A DNA stretch of 17,276 nt. Origin: Spirochaetaceae bacterium. GTDB taxonomy: Bacteria > Spirochaetota > Spirochaetia > SZUA-6 > Bin103. Positions 5,949-13,910 of this stretch are shown in pieces; within the stretch, counting starts at the first letter, position 1; every line of letters starts with the position of its first letter. Location: positions 1-17,276 of the forward strand of contig JAPOQV010000602.1 of the NCBI GenBank assembly GCA_026710565.1. The letters run 5' to 3'. The position numbers and the translations under genes are program-made. The notes beneath the pieces were generated by a model. It was not told where the DNA came from. It searched no databases and saw only the letters and a program-made list of their open reading frames with translations.

Positions 5949-7248
5949 CCCGCCCCGCGTGGCGATCCGGGACGTGGGCGCCCACGACGGCGGCGCCGTC
6001 GAGCTGGCCGGCTGGCTGTACAACGCGCGCTCCAAGGGGCGAATCCTGTTCCTGCAGCTCCGCGACGGCACCGGGCGCATGCAGGCCACCGCCATCGAAG
6101 GCGAAACGGAGGCCGACTCCTTCGCCCGCGCCGCCCGGCTCCCCCGGGAGTCCAGCCTGATCGCGCGCGGCACGGTTCGGGCCGAGCCGCGCGCTCCGGG
6201 CGGCTACGAACTGCTGCTGCACGCGCTGCGGGTCGTGCAGTCGCCGACAGCCGAGTACCCGATCGCGAAAAAGGCGCACGGCGTCGACTTCCTGCTGGCG
6301 CACCGCCACCTGTGGCTGCGCTCGCGCCGGCAGGAGGCACTGATGCGGCTGCGAAGCGAGCTGCGGATCACCATGCACGACTTCTTCCACCGGCGGGACT
6401 TCGTGCTGGTGGACACGCCGATCCTGACCGGTGCCGTGGGTGAGAACGCGTCGTCGCTGTTCACCCTGCCCTACTACGACCTGGGCGAGGCTCACCTGGC
6501 GCAGACCGGCCAACTCTACCTGGAGGCTGCCTGCCAGTCGCTCGGCAAGGTGTACAATTTCGGCCCGACGTTCCGTGCCGAGAAGTCCAAGACGCGCCGC
6601 CACCTCAGCGAGTTCTGGATGCTGGAGGCCGAGGTCGCCTTCGCGGACAGCGACGCGAACATGCAGCTCCAGGAGGACCTGGTGCTCGCCGTGGTCAAGC
6701 GCGTCCTGACGCGTTGCGAAGGCGAGCTCGCCACGCTGGAGCGCGACACCGCGCCGCTCGCGCGGCTGGCCCCGCCGTTTCCGCGCATCGATTACGCGGA
6801 AGCGGTGCGCATCGCGCAAGCTGCCGGCGCCGACATCCAACTCGGCCAGGACCTGGGCGCGGACGAGGAGACGGCGGTCAGCCAGAGCTTCGACCGCCCC
6901 GTGTTCGTCACCGATTACCCGCGCGCCGCCAAGGCCTTCTACATGAAGGGCCACCCCACCGACCCGGACAGGGTGCTCTGCTCCGACCTGCTGGCGCCGG
7001 AAGGCTATGGCGAGATCGCCGGCGGCTCGCAGCGGGAGGACGACCTGGACGCGCTGGTCGCCGCGATTCAGGCGCACGGGCTGCCCCTCGACGCCTACGA
7101 GTGGTACCTGGACCTCCGCCGCTTCGGCTCGGTGCCGCACTCCGGGTTCGGCATCGGCCTGGAGCGCACCCTCGCCTGGATCGCCGGCATCCCCCACGTG
7201 CGCGAGGCGATCGCGTTTCCCCGCACCCTGCAACGGTTGTACCCTTAG
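5935..7248 (+). CDS. asnS: Asparaginyl-tRNA synthetase
   Basis: This class IIb synthetase charges tRNA-Asn with asparagine in the cytoplasm. The 437-residue length is normal. An OB-fold anticodon-binding domain occupies about 1-105 (VELAGWLYNARSKGRILFLQLRD). Motif 1 is around HDFFHRRDFVLVDTPILTG (148-166), motif 2 is FRAEKSKTRRHLSEFWMLE (213-231), and motif 3 is GFGIGLERTLAW with Arg411. AsnRS is preferred over AspRS because of the linker YPIAKKAHGVDFLLAHRHLW, the LLAPEGYGEIAGGSQRE segment and the short AsnRS-like C-terminus without a GAD insert. ATG 5935 is the last of six ATGs in the upstream 14-bp repeat and the only one not closed after five codons. It has GGA six nt upstream. A direct AsnRS suggests this tRNA need not be charged by transamidation. 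Confidence 0.95.
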   Translation: MTVTGPPRVAIRDVGAHDGGAVELAGWLYNARSKGRILFLQLRDGTGRMQATAIEGETEADSFARAARLPRESSLIARGTVRAEPRAPGGYELLLHALRVVQSPTAEYPIAKKAHGVDFLLAHRHLWLRSRRQEALMRLRSELRITMHDFFHRRDFVLVDTPILTGAVGENASSLFTLPYYDLGEAHLAQTGQLYLEAACQSLGKVYNFGPTFRAEKSKTRRHLSEFWMLEAEVAFADSDANMQLQEDLVLAVVKRVLTRCEGELATLERDTAPLARLAPPFPRIDYAEAVRIAQAAGADIQLGQDLGADEETAVSQSFDRPVFVTDYPRAAKAFYMKGHPTDPDRVLCSDLLAPEGYGEIAGGSQREDDLDALVAAIQAHGLPLDAYEWYLDLRRFGSVPHSGFGIGLERTLAWIAGIPHVREAIAFPRTLQRLYP

Positions 7249-7262
7249 AGCAGGCGCGCTGC

Positions 7263-7751
7263 ATGAGCTACTCGCGGGGCACCGCCTACCTGCTGTGGGC
7301 GCTGTGCCTGTTCGGGGTCTCCGGGATCCATCGCTTCTACCTGGGACGGATCGGCACGGGCATCCTGTGGCTGTGCACCTGGGGACTGTTCGGCATCGGC
7401 AACATCATCGACCTGTTCACCATTCCCACCATGGTCGACGCGGAGACCACGCGCCGCATCGGTGGGCCGGCGCCGACCCGCCTGCCGCCCGAATCCGGCC
7501 CGTCGTCCGGTCCCATCGAACCGATCGAGACCGTCATCCTGCGCGCGGCCAGGGCGCACGGCGGGGTCGTCACTCCGACGGAGATCGCCGTGGATGGCGA
7601 CTACAGTCTGGACGAGTCGAAGGCATGCCTCGACGACCTGGTCTCCCGGGGGCACGCCGAACTGCGGGTGCGCAGGAGCGGCGGCATGGTCTACGTGTTC
7701 CCGGACCTGCTCACCCCCGAAGCGGAGGGTCTGGTCGAACCGCTCACCTGA
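7263..7751 (+). CDS. TM2-domain membrane protein with C-terminal winged-helix-like domain
   Basis: This 162-residue protein starts 14 bp after the asnS stop. Residues 7-57 form a TM2 domain: two membrane helices (about 7-23 and 31-53) flank the loop GIHRFYLGR (21-29), the TM2 signature. A Pro/Gly/Ser linker (68-86) follows. Residues 89-147 look like a winged helix (ETVILRAARAHGGVVTPTEI, then LDESKACLDDLVSRGHAELR and a beta wing), placing a possible DNA- or protein-binding domain on the cytoplasmic side. TM2 proteins are widespread and mostly uncharacterised. The frame is open upstream of the ATG, but that part is antisense-like shadow sequence within asnS. No strong ribosome binding site is visible; coupling to asnS is likely. 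The function is unknown. Confidence 0.83.
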   Translation: MSYSRGTAYLLWALCLFGVSGIHRFYLGRIGTGILWLCTWGLFGIGNIIDLFTIPTMVDAETTRRIGGPAPTRLPPESGPSSGPIEPIETVILRAARAHGGVVTPTEIAVDGDYSLDESKACLDDLVSRGHAELRVRRSGGMVYVFPDLLTPEAEGLVEPLT

Positions 7752-7827
7752 GCCGCGGGGGTTTGACACCACGGCCGGCGCCTGAACACATTTCGTCATG
7801 CCAACGTCCGCCATACGAGAGTCCGCC

Positions 7828-9624
7828 ATGAAAGCCCAGGAGCTTCGCGATCTCTACCTGGGCTACTTCGAGTCCAAGGGCCACGCGCGCATCCCCAACC
7901 ACTCGCTGGTCCCCGAAAACGACCCCACGGCGCTGTTCGTGATGGCGGGCGTGCACCCGCTGGTCCCCTACGTGCTGGGCGCTCCGCACCCGTCCGGCCG
8001 GCGGCTGGTCAACGTGCAGAAGTGCATCCGCACGATCGACATCGACCTGGTCGGCGACCTGTCGCACCTGACGCTGATCGAGATGCTCGGCAACTGGTCG
8101 CTCGGCGACTACTTCAAGCAGGGCGCGATCGAGCTGAGCCACGAGTTCCTCACCGACAGCCGCTGGCTGGGTTTCCCCGTCGAGCACCTGCACGTGACCT
8201 GCTTCGCAGGCAACGACACGGTCCCGCGCGACGAGGAGGCGGCTTCCGCCTGGCGGGCGCTGGGCATCCCCGAGGATCACATCCACTTCCTCGAGGAAGA
8301 CAACTGGTGGGGGCCGGCCGGCCAGACCGGACCCTGCGGCCCGACCACGGAGATGTACATCGATCTCCATCCCGACGCCGGCGACGACGGACGCACCCCG
8401 GGCAACGGCGACCGCCACCTGGAGATCTGGAACGACGTGTTCATGCAGTACGACAAGACAAGCGAGGGGCGCTTCGTCCCGCTGCAGCAGCCGTGCGTGG
8501 ACACGGGCATGGGCGTGGAGCGAACCGCCGCCGTTCTGCAGGGCGCGGCCAGCGTGTACGACATCGACGCCATGGCCCCGATCGTCGCCACCGCCGCAGG
8601 GCAGGCCGGCGTTACCTACGGGGAGGATGCCGAGCGCGACCGGTCCATCCGCATCGTGGTCGATCACGTACGAGCCGCGGTGTTCATGCTCGGCGACGAG
8701 GCCGCCATCACCCCCTCCAACCTGGGTCAGGGCTACGTCCTGCGCCGGCTCATCCGGCGGGCGATCCGCCATGGGCGCAAGCTGGAGATCCCCGGCGAGA
8801 TGCTGCGCGCCGCCGCGGAGAGCGTGATCGACCACTACGGCGCCGCCTATCCGCAGCTTGCCGAGCACGGCGGTGCGATCCTGAGCGAGCTGTCGCAGGA
8901 GGAAGGGCGCTTCTCCGCCGCTCTGGCCAAGGGCGAGGCGGAGTTGCAGAAGGTGCTGCCGCGTTTGCTTGCGCGCGACGACAGGGTGATCCCGGGAGAT
9001 GTCGCGTTCCGCCTCTACGACACCTACGGATTCCCGCTGGAGATCACCGAGGAGTTGGCCCGCGAGCATGGGCTGACGGTGGACGGCGCCGGGTTCGACC
9101 GGCGGTACGCCGAGCACCAGAAGCGGTCCAAGGCCGGCGCCGACAAGACCTTCAAGGGCGGCCTTGCCGACGCCAGCGATGCGGTGCAGCGCCTGCACAC
9201 CGCCACGCACCTGCTGCACCAGGCGCTGCGCGACGAGCTGGGCGAGCACGTGCAGCAGAAGGGCAGCAACATCACCGCCGAACGGCTGCGCTTCGACTTC
9301 TCGCACGGCAAGCCGATGTCTCCGGAGGAGGTCGAGCGCGTTCAGGCCACCGTCAACGACCGCATCGTCGAGGATCTGCCGATCAGCATGCAGGTGATGA
9401 AGCTGCAGGCCGCTCTGGACGGCGGCGCCATCGCACTGTTCGGGGAGAAGTACCAGGAGGACGTGAAGGTCTACTCGATCGGCGACTATTCCCAAGAGGT
9501 GTGCGGCGGTCCGCACGCGAGCCGCACCGGGGAGCTCGGAGCGTTCCGGATCGTCAAGGAGCAGTCGTCATCGGGCGGCGTGCGGCGCATCCGCGCGGTG
9601 TTGGAGCCCGCCTCCCAGACCTAG
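7828..9624 (+). CDS. alaS: Alanyl-tRNA synthetase, short form without C-terminal C-Ala domain
   Basis: AlaRS charges tRNA-Ala and clears mischarged Ser/Gly. Here it has 598 residues rather than about 870. The catalytic core has CIRTIDIDLVGDLSHLTLIE and MLGNWSLGDYFK near 66-97, GQTGPCGPTTEMY (165-177), and motif 3 DTGMGVERTAAVLQG (225-239). The editing domain is present with its zinc ligands His457 and His461 in HTATH, and Cys559 and His563 in CGGPH. The protein ends soon after the editing domain, so the C-terminal C-Ala/DHHA1 region is missing; I know this shortened form from spirochaetes. ATG 7828 is preferred to ATG 7798 because GAGAG lies 6 nt upstream. Its TAG stop shares a CTAG with the convergent hisB stop. 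Confidence 0.96.
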   Translation: MKAQELRDLYLGYFESKGHARIPNHSLVPENDPTALFVMAGVHPLVPYVLGAPHPSGRRLVNVQKCIRTIDIDLVGDLSHLTLIEMLGNWSLGDYFKQGAIELSHEFLTDSRWLGFPVEHLHVTCFAGNDTVPRDEEAASAWRALGIPEDHIHFLEEDNWWGPAGQTGPCGPTTEMYIDLHPDAGDDGRTPGNGDRHLEIWNDVFMQYDKTSEGRFVPLQQPCVDTGMGVERTAAVLQGAASVYDIDAMAPIVATAAGQAGVTYGEDAERDRSIRIVVDHVRAAVFMLGDEAAITPSNLGQGYVLRRLIRRAIRHGRKLEIPGEMLRAAAESVIDHYGAAYPQLAEHGGAILSELSQEEGRFSAALAKGEAELQKVLPRLLARDDRVIPGDVAFRLYDTYGFPLEITEELAREHGLTVDGAGFDRRYAEHQKRSKAGADKTFKGGLADASDAVQRLHTATHLLHQALRDELGEHVQQKGSNITAERLRFDFSHGKPMSPEEVERVQATVNDRIVEDLPISMQVMKLQAALDGGAIALFGEKYQEDVKVYSIGDYSQEVCGGPHASRTGELGAFRIVKEQSSSGGVRRIRAVLEPASQT

Positions 9625-10226
9625 CCGACCCGGCCCTTGGTGGAGCGCGGCTCCCGCCCCGCAGCCGTCCGGAACGCCTGACCCAGGGCGCGGCCCAGCG
9701 CCTTGCACAGCGCTTCGGCCATGTGGTGGGAGTTGTCGCCGTAGCGGACCGAGGCGTGGACGTTGATGCGCGCCCGCCCGGCCAGGGCCGTGAAGAACTC
9801 GCGCAACAGCCACACGTCGAAGTCACCCGCGCGTTCCTGCGGAAACGCGGCGTCGAACCGGCAGTGGGAGCGGCCGCCCGCGTCGACGGTCACTTCCGCC
9901 AGGGCATCGTCCATCGGTACCACCGCATGCCCGAAGCGGGTGAGCGGTGGGCCCAGATCCATCGCCCGGAACAGGCATTCGCCCAGCACGATGCCCACGT
10001 CCTCCACGACGTGGTGGGCATCCACCAGCAGGTCTCCGGTGGCCGTGACCTGCAGTCCCAGACCGCCGTGAAACCCCATCGCGTGCAGCATGTGGTCGAA
10101 GAACGGCACCCCCGAGGACACTTCGACCACGGGGACGCTTCCGGTATCCGTGGAGTCCAGGTCCAGGCGCACCGCGACCTCGGTCTCGCTGGTGTTGCGC
10201 TCGAAGGAATACTGCCGGCCGGCCAT
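9621..10226 (-). CDS. hisB: Imidazoleglycerol-phosphate dehydratase
   Basis: This enzyme dehydrates imidazole-glycerol phosphate to imidazole-acetol phosphate in histidine synthesis. The 201-residue protein is the monofunctional form, without the histidinol-phosphatase domain of the enterobacterial HisB. It is a duplicated manganese enzyme, and both metal motifs are intact: PFFDHML (His45) with DAHHVVEDVGI (His71, His72, Glu75), and NSHHMAEALCKALG (His167, His168, Glu171). The ending has the usual STKG. It starts 5 bp after the hisG stop, as the last gene of hisZ-hisG-hisB, so it is co-transcribed and probably coupled. No strong ribosome binding site is visible. Its TAG stop overlaps the alaS stop on the opposite strand. 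Confidence 0.96.
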   Translation of the reverse strand: MAGRQYSFERNTSETEVAVRLDLDSTDTGSVPVVEVSSGVPFFDHMLHAMGFHGGLGLQVTATGDLLVDAHHVVEDVGIVLGECLFRAMDLGPPLTRFGHAVVPMDDALAEVTVDAGGRSHCRFDAAFPQERAGDFDVWLLREFFTALAGRARINVHASVRYGDNSHHMAEALCKALGRALGQAFRTAAGREPRSTKGRVG

Positions 10227-10231
10227 CGGGA

Positions 10232-10876
10232 TCAGCGCGCTGCCAACCGGCTGACCAGCCGGTCGACGGCGCGAAACCGCAACTTATAGTAGGCGGGATT
10301 GGCGATCAAGTAGACCGCGGTCGGCTCCATCCGCTCTATCACCTCCAGCCCCTGGGCGGCCAGCGTTGCCCCGGTCTCGACGATGTCCACGATGCAGGGA
10401 GCCAGCCCCAGCACCGGCGCCAGCTCGACCGATCCGGTCAACCGGATGATCTGCGTGGGTATCCCCTGGCGGCTGAAGTAGCCGCGGGCGAACCGAGGAT
10501 AGGAAGTGGCGATCGTCAGCCCGCTGACATCTTCCAGGACCCGTTCCAGCGTGGTGCCGCGCGCGGCGGCAAGGCAGAACATGCCGCCGCGAAAGTCGAA
10601 CCGGTGCAGGCGCAGGAAACGGCCGTCCGCCTCGCCGATCACGTCGCTTCCGCAGATCCCCAGGCCGGCGATACCGTGGTCGACATAGATCGGCAGATCG
10701 TGATTGCGCACCAGGATCGCCCGCATCCGTCCGCTCCTGTCCTCTGCCATCAGCTCGCGCGGGCGGAACTCCAGCTCGTGGCCCACCGTGGCGAATCGCT
10801 CCAGTATCGCCGCCAGCAGCCGGTCGGTCTTCGGCAGGGCGATGCTCAGGACGGATTCGCCGTTGTCGTCCGGCAT
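10232..10876 (-). CDS. hisG: ATP phosphoribosyltransferase catalytic subunit, short form
   Basis: HisG joins ATP and PRPP in the first, committed step of histidine synthesis. The 214-residue protein is the short (HisG-S) form, lacking the C-terminal ACT-like regulatory domain, and therefore needs HisZ, which is encoded immediately upstream. Visible motifs are ALPKTDRL (13-20), VRNHDLPIYVDHGIAGLGIC (56-75) with GSDVI, IATSYPRFARGYF (122-134), and the PRPP loop DIVETGATL (164-172). GSVELAPVLGLAPCIVDIV fits the family well. It lies 4 bp after the hisZ stop and 5 bp before hisB, a tight operon. The family's usual feedback inhibition by histidine acts through HisZ. Confidence 0.96.
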   Translation of the reverse strand: MPDDNGESVLSIALPKTDRLLAAILERFATVGHELEFRPRELMAEDRSGRMRAILVRNHDLPIYVDHGIAGLGICGSDVIGEADGRFLRLHRFDFRGGMFCLAAARGTTLERVLEDVSGLTIATSYPRFARGYFSRQGIPTQIIRLTGSVELAPVLGLAPCIVDIVETGATLAAQGLEVIERMEPTAVYLIANPAYYKLRFRAVDRLVSRLAAR

Positions 10877-10880
10877 GGGC

Positions 10881-11957
10881 CTACTGGATCGCCGCGCGTC
10901 CGCGCGCGCGCAACGCCTCGGCCTGCTTGTAGGTAGCCGTGAACGGGCTGCCGCTCAGGTCCACCGGCTCATCGGCGGCGATCTCGACGTGGCGCGCGTG
11001 ACGCTCGACGCGTCCGAGCAGCAGCGCGAACCCCGTGGATGGACATTCGCCCCCGAATCGCCCGAGCAGACCGTCGTAGCGACCACCGACCGCGATCGGG
11101 CCGCCCGCGCCGGCCACGTACGCCGACATGACGATCCCGGAGTAGTAGGACTGAGCGCCGAGCTCGGAGAGATCAAGGGTGACCGGGGGCACGTCCAGCA
11201 TGCAGAGCGCATCTGCCACCGCCACCAAGTGCGCGACCGCCTCGCGGGCGGCGACGGGCAGACGGTTCCCGAGCTCGGCGACCCGATCCTCGAGCTCACG
11301 GACCCCGCCGATCATGGCGAACAGCTCGACGAGCGCGTCCGCATGTGCCACGCCGGCGGCGGACGAACGCTCCCGTACCACGTCCCACTCCCGGTCTCGG
11401 ATCGCTCGGCGAAGCTCGACGAGCTCGGCGCCGGGGGCCTCCGCATAGCAGCCGTCGAACACGGCGCGCGACCCCACGTGCAGGGCCGCGTTCTCGACGC
11501 CGGCGTGCTCCAACGCGCGCAGGCACAGCGCGATGATCTCCGTGTCGGCGTCCGTCCCGGAGCGGCCGATCAGCTCGGCGCCCACCTGATACGACTCGTT
11601 GTGGGAGATGCTCTCGGCATCCTCGTGGCGGACGACCGAATCCGCGTAGCACAGCCGCAGCGGCAACTCGGCGCGGCGCAGCGTGCGTGCGGCCAGCCGC
11701 GCCGCGAACAGGGTGACGTCCGAGCGCACCAGCAGCAGCTCCCCGTCGCGATCGATCAGCCGGTAGACCCGCTCCAGCATCTCCGGGTCCAGCACGGGAC
11801 GGAACGCCTCGAAGTAGTCGAACACCGGCGTCTCCACGAGCCGGTATCCCCACAGGGCGAACAGATCGAGCAGCCGCTCGCGCAGCCGGCGACGGGCCGT
11901 GGCCCGTCCGAACGACAGTCCCCCGCCCGCACGCGGCGCCTGCAGGTAGGCGCTCAT
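10881..11957 (-). CDS. hisZ: ATP phosphoribosyltransferase regulatory subunit
   Basis: HisZ is a histidyl-tRNA synthetase-like protein with no charging activity; it assembles with short HisG and senses histidine. The 358 residues cover the HisRS-like catalytic fold but lack the C-terminal anticodon domain, which separates it from HisS. Visible are ARRRLRERLLDLFALWGYRL (21-40) with motif-1-like VETPVFDYFEAF, motif-2-like RLCYADSVVRHED (101-113), QVGAELIG (124-131), YYSGIVMSAYV (271-281), GGRYDGLL (291-298) and the motif-3-like STGFALLLGR (307-316). It follows the nitroreductase gene by 40 bp and precedes hisG by 4 bp. The ATG at 11957 has no clear ribosome binding site. Confidence 0.94.
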   Translation of the reverse strand: MSAYLQAPRAGGGLSFGRATARRRLRERLLDLFALWGYRLVETPVFDYFEAFRPVLDPEMLERVYRLIDRDGELLLVRSDVTLFAARLAARTLRRAELPLRLCYADSVVRHEDAESISHNESYQVGAELIGRSGTDADTEIIALCLRALEHAGVENAALHVGSRAVFDGCYAEAPGAELVELRRAIRDREWDVVRERSSAAGVAHADALVELFAMIGGVRELEDRVAELGNRLPVAAREAVAHLVAVADALCMLDVPPVTLDLSELGAQSYYSGIVMSAYVAGAGGPIAVGGRYDGLLGRFGGECPSTGFALLLGRVERHARHVEIAADEPVDLSGSPFTATYKQAEALRARGRAAIQ

Positions 11958-11997
11958 GCTATCGGCGTGGGAAAGGAGCTGGTATAGAGTCCGGTTC

Positions 11998-12507
11998 TCA
12001 CCAGTGGTCGTAGGAAACGATCTGCTGGAGCCGCTTGCGGGGCTGCGGCGGCGTCTGTTCCGCCGCGTAGCCCAACACGAGCAGCAGCACCACCCGCATG
12101 CGATGCGGGACGCTCAGCAGGTCCTTGACCTCCTGTTCGTCGAACGTCGTGATGAAACAGCTCCCCAGTCCTTCCTCCTCGGCCTGAAGCGCCATGAACG
12201 TGGTGGCCACCGCCAGGTCGATCGGGTGCGAGTACTGCCCGTTGGGCATCAGGTAGTCGATGTTCGTCGTACACGCCGCGATCACCGCGGGGGCCGTGCC
12301 GACGTTCTGCTCGCGGAACGCCGCCGCCGCGATCTTTTCGCGCAGGTCGGACTTGCGTATGACGATGAAGCGCCATTCCTGCCGGTTCTTCGCCGAAGGC
12401 GCCAGACGACCGGCTTCTATGATCTGGTCGAGCTTGGCGGTGTCGACAGCTCGACCATCGAAGCGCAGACAGCTCCGCCGTTGCGCGATCACCGGCAGCA
12501 GCGCCAT
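11998..12507 (-). CDS. Nitroreductase-family FMN protein
   Basis: This 169-residue protein is a compact member of the nitroreductase fold, normally an FMN-dependent, NAD(P)H-using homodimer. The FMN phosphate-binding N-terminus is AQRRSCLRFDGRAV (8-21). The second flavin contact region is RLAPSAKNRQEWRFIVI (34-50). The C-terminal half has AVATTFMALQAEEEGLGSCF (99-118) and a final strand VVLLLVLGY. The substrate cannot be read from sequence. It precedes hisZ by 40 bp on the same strand and may be co-transcribed with it, but no histidine role is known. The ATG at 12507 lacks an obvious ribosome binding site. About 100 bp separate it from the SPOR gene and show nothing but a short hairpin. Confidence 0.88.
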   Translation of the reverse strand: MALLPVIAQRRSCLRFDGRAVDTAKLDQIIEAGRLAPSAKNRQEWRFIVIRKSDLREKIAAAAFREQNVGTAPAVIAACTTNIDYLMPNGQYSHPIDLAVATTFMALQAEEEGLGSCFITTFDEQEVKDLLSVPHRMRVVLLLVLGYAAEQTPPQPRKRLQQIVSYDHW

Positions 12508-12607
12508 ACCGATACACCATAGCCGCCGCCATCCAGCATTGCAAATCCGTACCTGGCCGTTGCTTGCGCCGAGTCCGCGCGTGGGTGCGGCACGCTCTCG
12601 GGGGCCG

Positions 12608-13288
12608 TCAGCCCCTCACCTGGGCGATCCAGCCGTCCATGTCGTTGGTGGTCCGGAGTTTCCCGAGCATCAGGTCGGCTTCCGGACGCGACGCAATCGG
12701 CCCGATCCGCACCCGGTGCATGGTCACGCCGTCGGCGTCGTGGGATGTGATGCTCCCCGCGTAGCCCAGGTCGCCCAGCAGCTTGCGCAGGTCGTCGGCT
12801 CGTGATCGGGAGGAGAACGAACCGACCTGGATCCAGTACTGGAAGTCGCTGGCTGCACGTGGTGCCGGTGCCGGCGCGGGTGCCGACGCCGGAGACGCTG
12901 CCGGGACGGGAATGTTCGACACGGAAGCCGGCGACGGTTTCACCGCTGCCGGGGTCACAACGGCCGGAGTGGTCGTCGTCTGCGACGTGGGAGCCTCGCC
13001 TGCCGTCGGAGGTGCGGTGGATGCCTGCGCCTGAACATCGCCCACCACCAGGGTTACCTGCCTGGGGGCGTCCGTCGTCTCCTCCAGCCCCGGGGTCTCC
13101 TGCTCGCTTCGCACGTACTCGAACGGATCGAACGCAGACGCGTCGGAGTCGGCCGTCGCGACCTCGGTCGCCTCCGCGCCTCGTGGCCGGAGGAAGTAGA
13201 GCCCTCCCGCCAGGACGATGATGACCAGAAGACTGACCGCCACGACCGCCCAGAGAATCCGTTGTGTATCAGCCGCTTGCCTTTCCAT
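12608..13288 (-). CDS. SPOR-domain single-pass membrane protein
   Basis: This 226-residue protein has a short cytoplasmic N-terminus, one membrane helix (about 11-33, WAVVAVSLLVIIVLAGGLYF), then a long Ala/Pro/Thr-rich periplasmic linker (about 36-145), and a C-terminal SPOR domain (about 148-224) opening with FQYWIQVGSFSSRSRADDLR. SPOR domains bind glycan strands stripped of stem peptides at division sites, so a role in septation or envelope maintenance is likely. The linker is typical of FtsN-like proteins, but no specific FtsN identity can be claimed. It has the strongest ribosome binding site in the window: GGAGGAGG at 13300-13293. It lies 25 bp after coaE on the same strand. Confidence 0.9.
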   Translation of the reverse strand: MERQAADTQRILWAVVAVSLLVIIVLAGGLYFLRPRGAEATEVATADSDASAFDPFEYVRSEQETPGLEETTDAPRQVTLVVGDVQAQASTAPPTAGEAPTSQTTTTPAVVTPAAVKPSPASVSNIPVPAASPASAPAPAPAPRAASDFQYWIQVGSFSSRSRADDLRKLLGDLGYAGSITSHDADGVTMHRVRIGPIASRPEADLMLGKLRTTNDMDGWIAQVRG

Positions 13289-13313
13289 TGCGCCTCCTCC
13301 ATGGTCCGCGGCG

Positions 13314-13892
13314 CTAGAAGATCAACTCCATCTGGCGCCGGAGCATCCCTCGCGTCGCTACGTTGTAGATGGTGCGCCGCGAGACACTACGTGTATCGAC
13401 GCCCTCAACGGGACGCTTGAGCCGCCGGCCGCGTTGCACCCACATGGCCCCGCACACGGTAGCCCTCGGTTTCCGGTCCACCACCAGCGCGCGGTACAGG
13501 CGAAGCAGCACCGGCGCGTGCACCCACAGCACCAGGTCGCACAGCTTGTCGAGCCCCATGGGATACAACAGCGCCGCGTCGATGACGATTTCGCCCGGTC
13601 CGGTCTCCACCAGGTTCCTTACACTGCTCACCATCACGGGATGGACGATCGCGTCCAGGCGGCGTCTGGCATCCGCGCTCCCGAACACCAGTGGTCCCAG
13701 GCGCCGACGATCGATCCTGCCATCGCGATCCAGCACGCCCCGGCCGAATGCATCGACAATGCGATCCCGTTCCGTGTCCAGCGCACGGTGTCCCAGCAGG
13801 TCGACGTCGATCACCCGCCAGCCGGCGTCCGCAAGCAGTCCCGCCGCGACGCTCTTGCCGGAGCCGAGCTTGCCGGCGACCCCTACCACCAT
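13314..13892 (-). CDS. coaE: Dephospho-CoA kinase
   Basis: CoaE phosphorylates the 3'-hydroxyl of dephospho-CoA with ATP, the last step of CoA synthesis. The 192-residue protein has the P-loop GKLGSGKS (7-14), the substrate motif VIDVDLLGHRAL with Asp29, Asp31 and His35, and RRLGPLVFGSADARRRLDAIVHP with the conserved His84. The C-terminal part, from about 120, is less typical: the usual lid region with RxxxR and Q......R is replaced by a basic stretch, although IYNVATRGMLRRQ matches the family's final IxNxGxxxxLxxQ pattern. It starts 18 bp after aroDE, with GAGGGG overlapping the aroDE stop as a ribosome binding site, so the genes are likely coupled. The identification is firm from the first 90 residues. 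Confidence 0.92.
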   Translation of the reverse strand: MVVGVAGKLGSGKSVAAGLLADAGWRVIDVDLLGHRALDTERDRIVDAFGRGVLDRDGRIDRRRLGPLVFGSADARRRLDAIVHPVMVSSVRNLVETGPGEIVIDAALLYPMGLDKLCDLVLWVHAPVLLRLYRALVVDRKPRATVCGAMWVQRGRRLKRPVEGVDTRSVSRRTIYNVATRGMLRRQMELIF

Positions 13893-13910
13893 CGCCAGCG
13901 ACCGGTCCCC

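Noticed and set aside
7763..7768. TTGACA as a promoter for alaS
   Set aside because: A perfect -35 hexamer, but no acceptable -10 at 16-18 bp; it may be chance, and alaS may be read through from asnS.
7798..7827. ATG 7798 as the alaS start
   Set aside because: No ribosome binding site and ten extra non-family residues; ATG 7828 has GAGAG 6 nt upstream and the usual AlaRS opening.
8022..10289. A 755-codon rightward frame across alaS, hisB and hisG
   Set aside because: Very Arg-rich shadow frame; it conflicts with three well-supported genes.
12600..12618. GGGGC-CGTCA-GCCCC hairpin as a terminator of the SPOR gene
   Set aside because: It overlaps the SPOR stop codon and has no T tract downstream on the leftward strand, so it is not a convincing intrinsic terminator.
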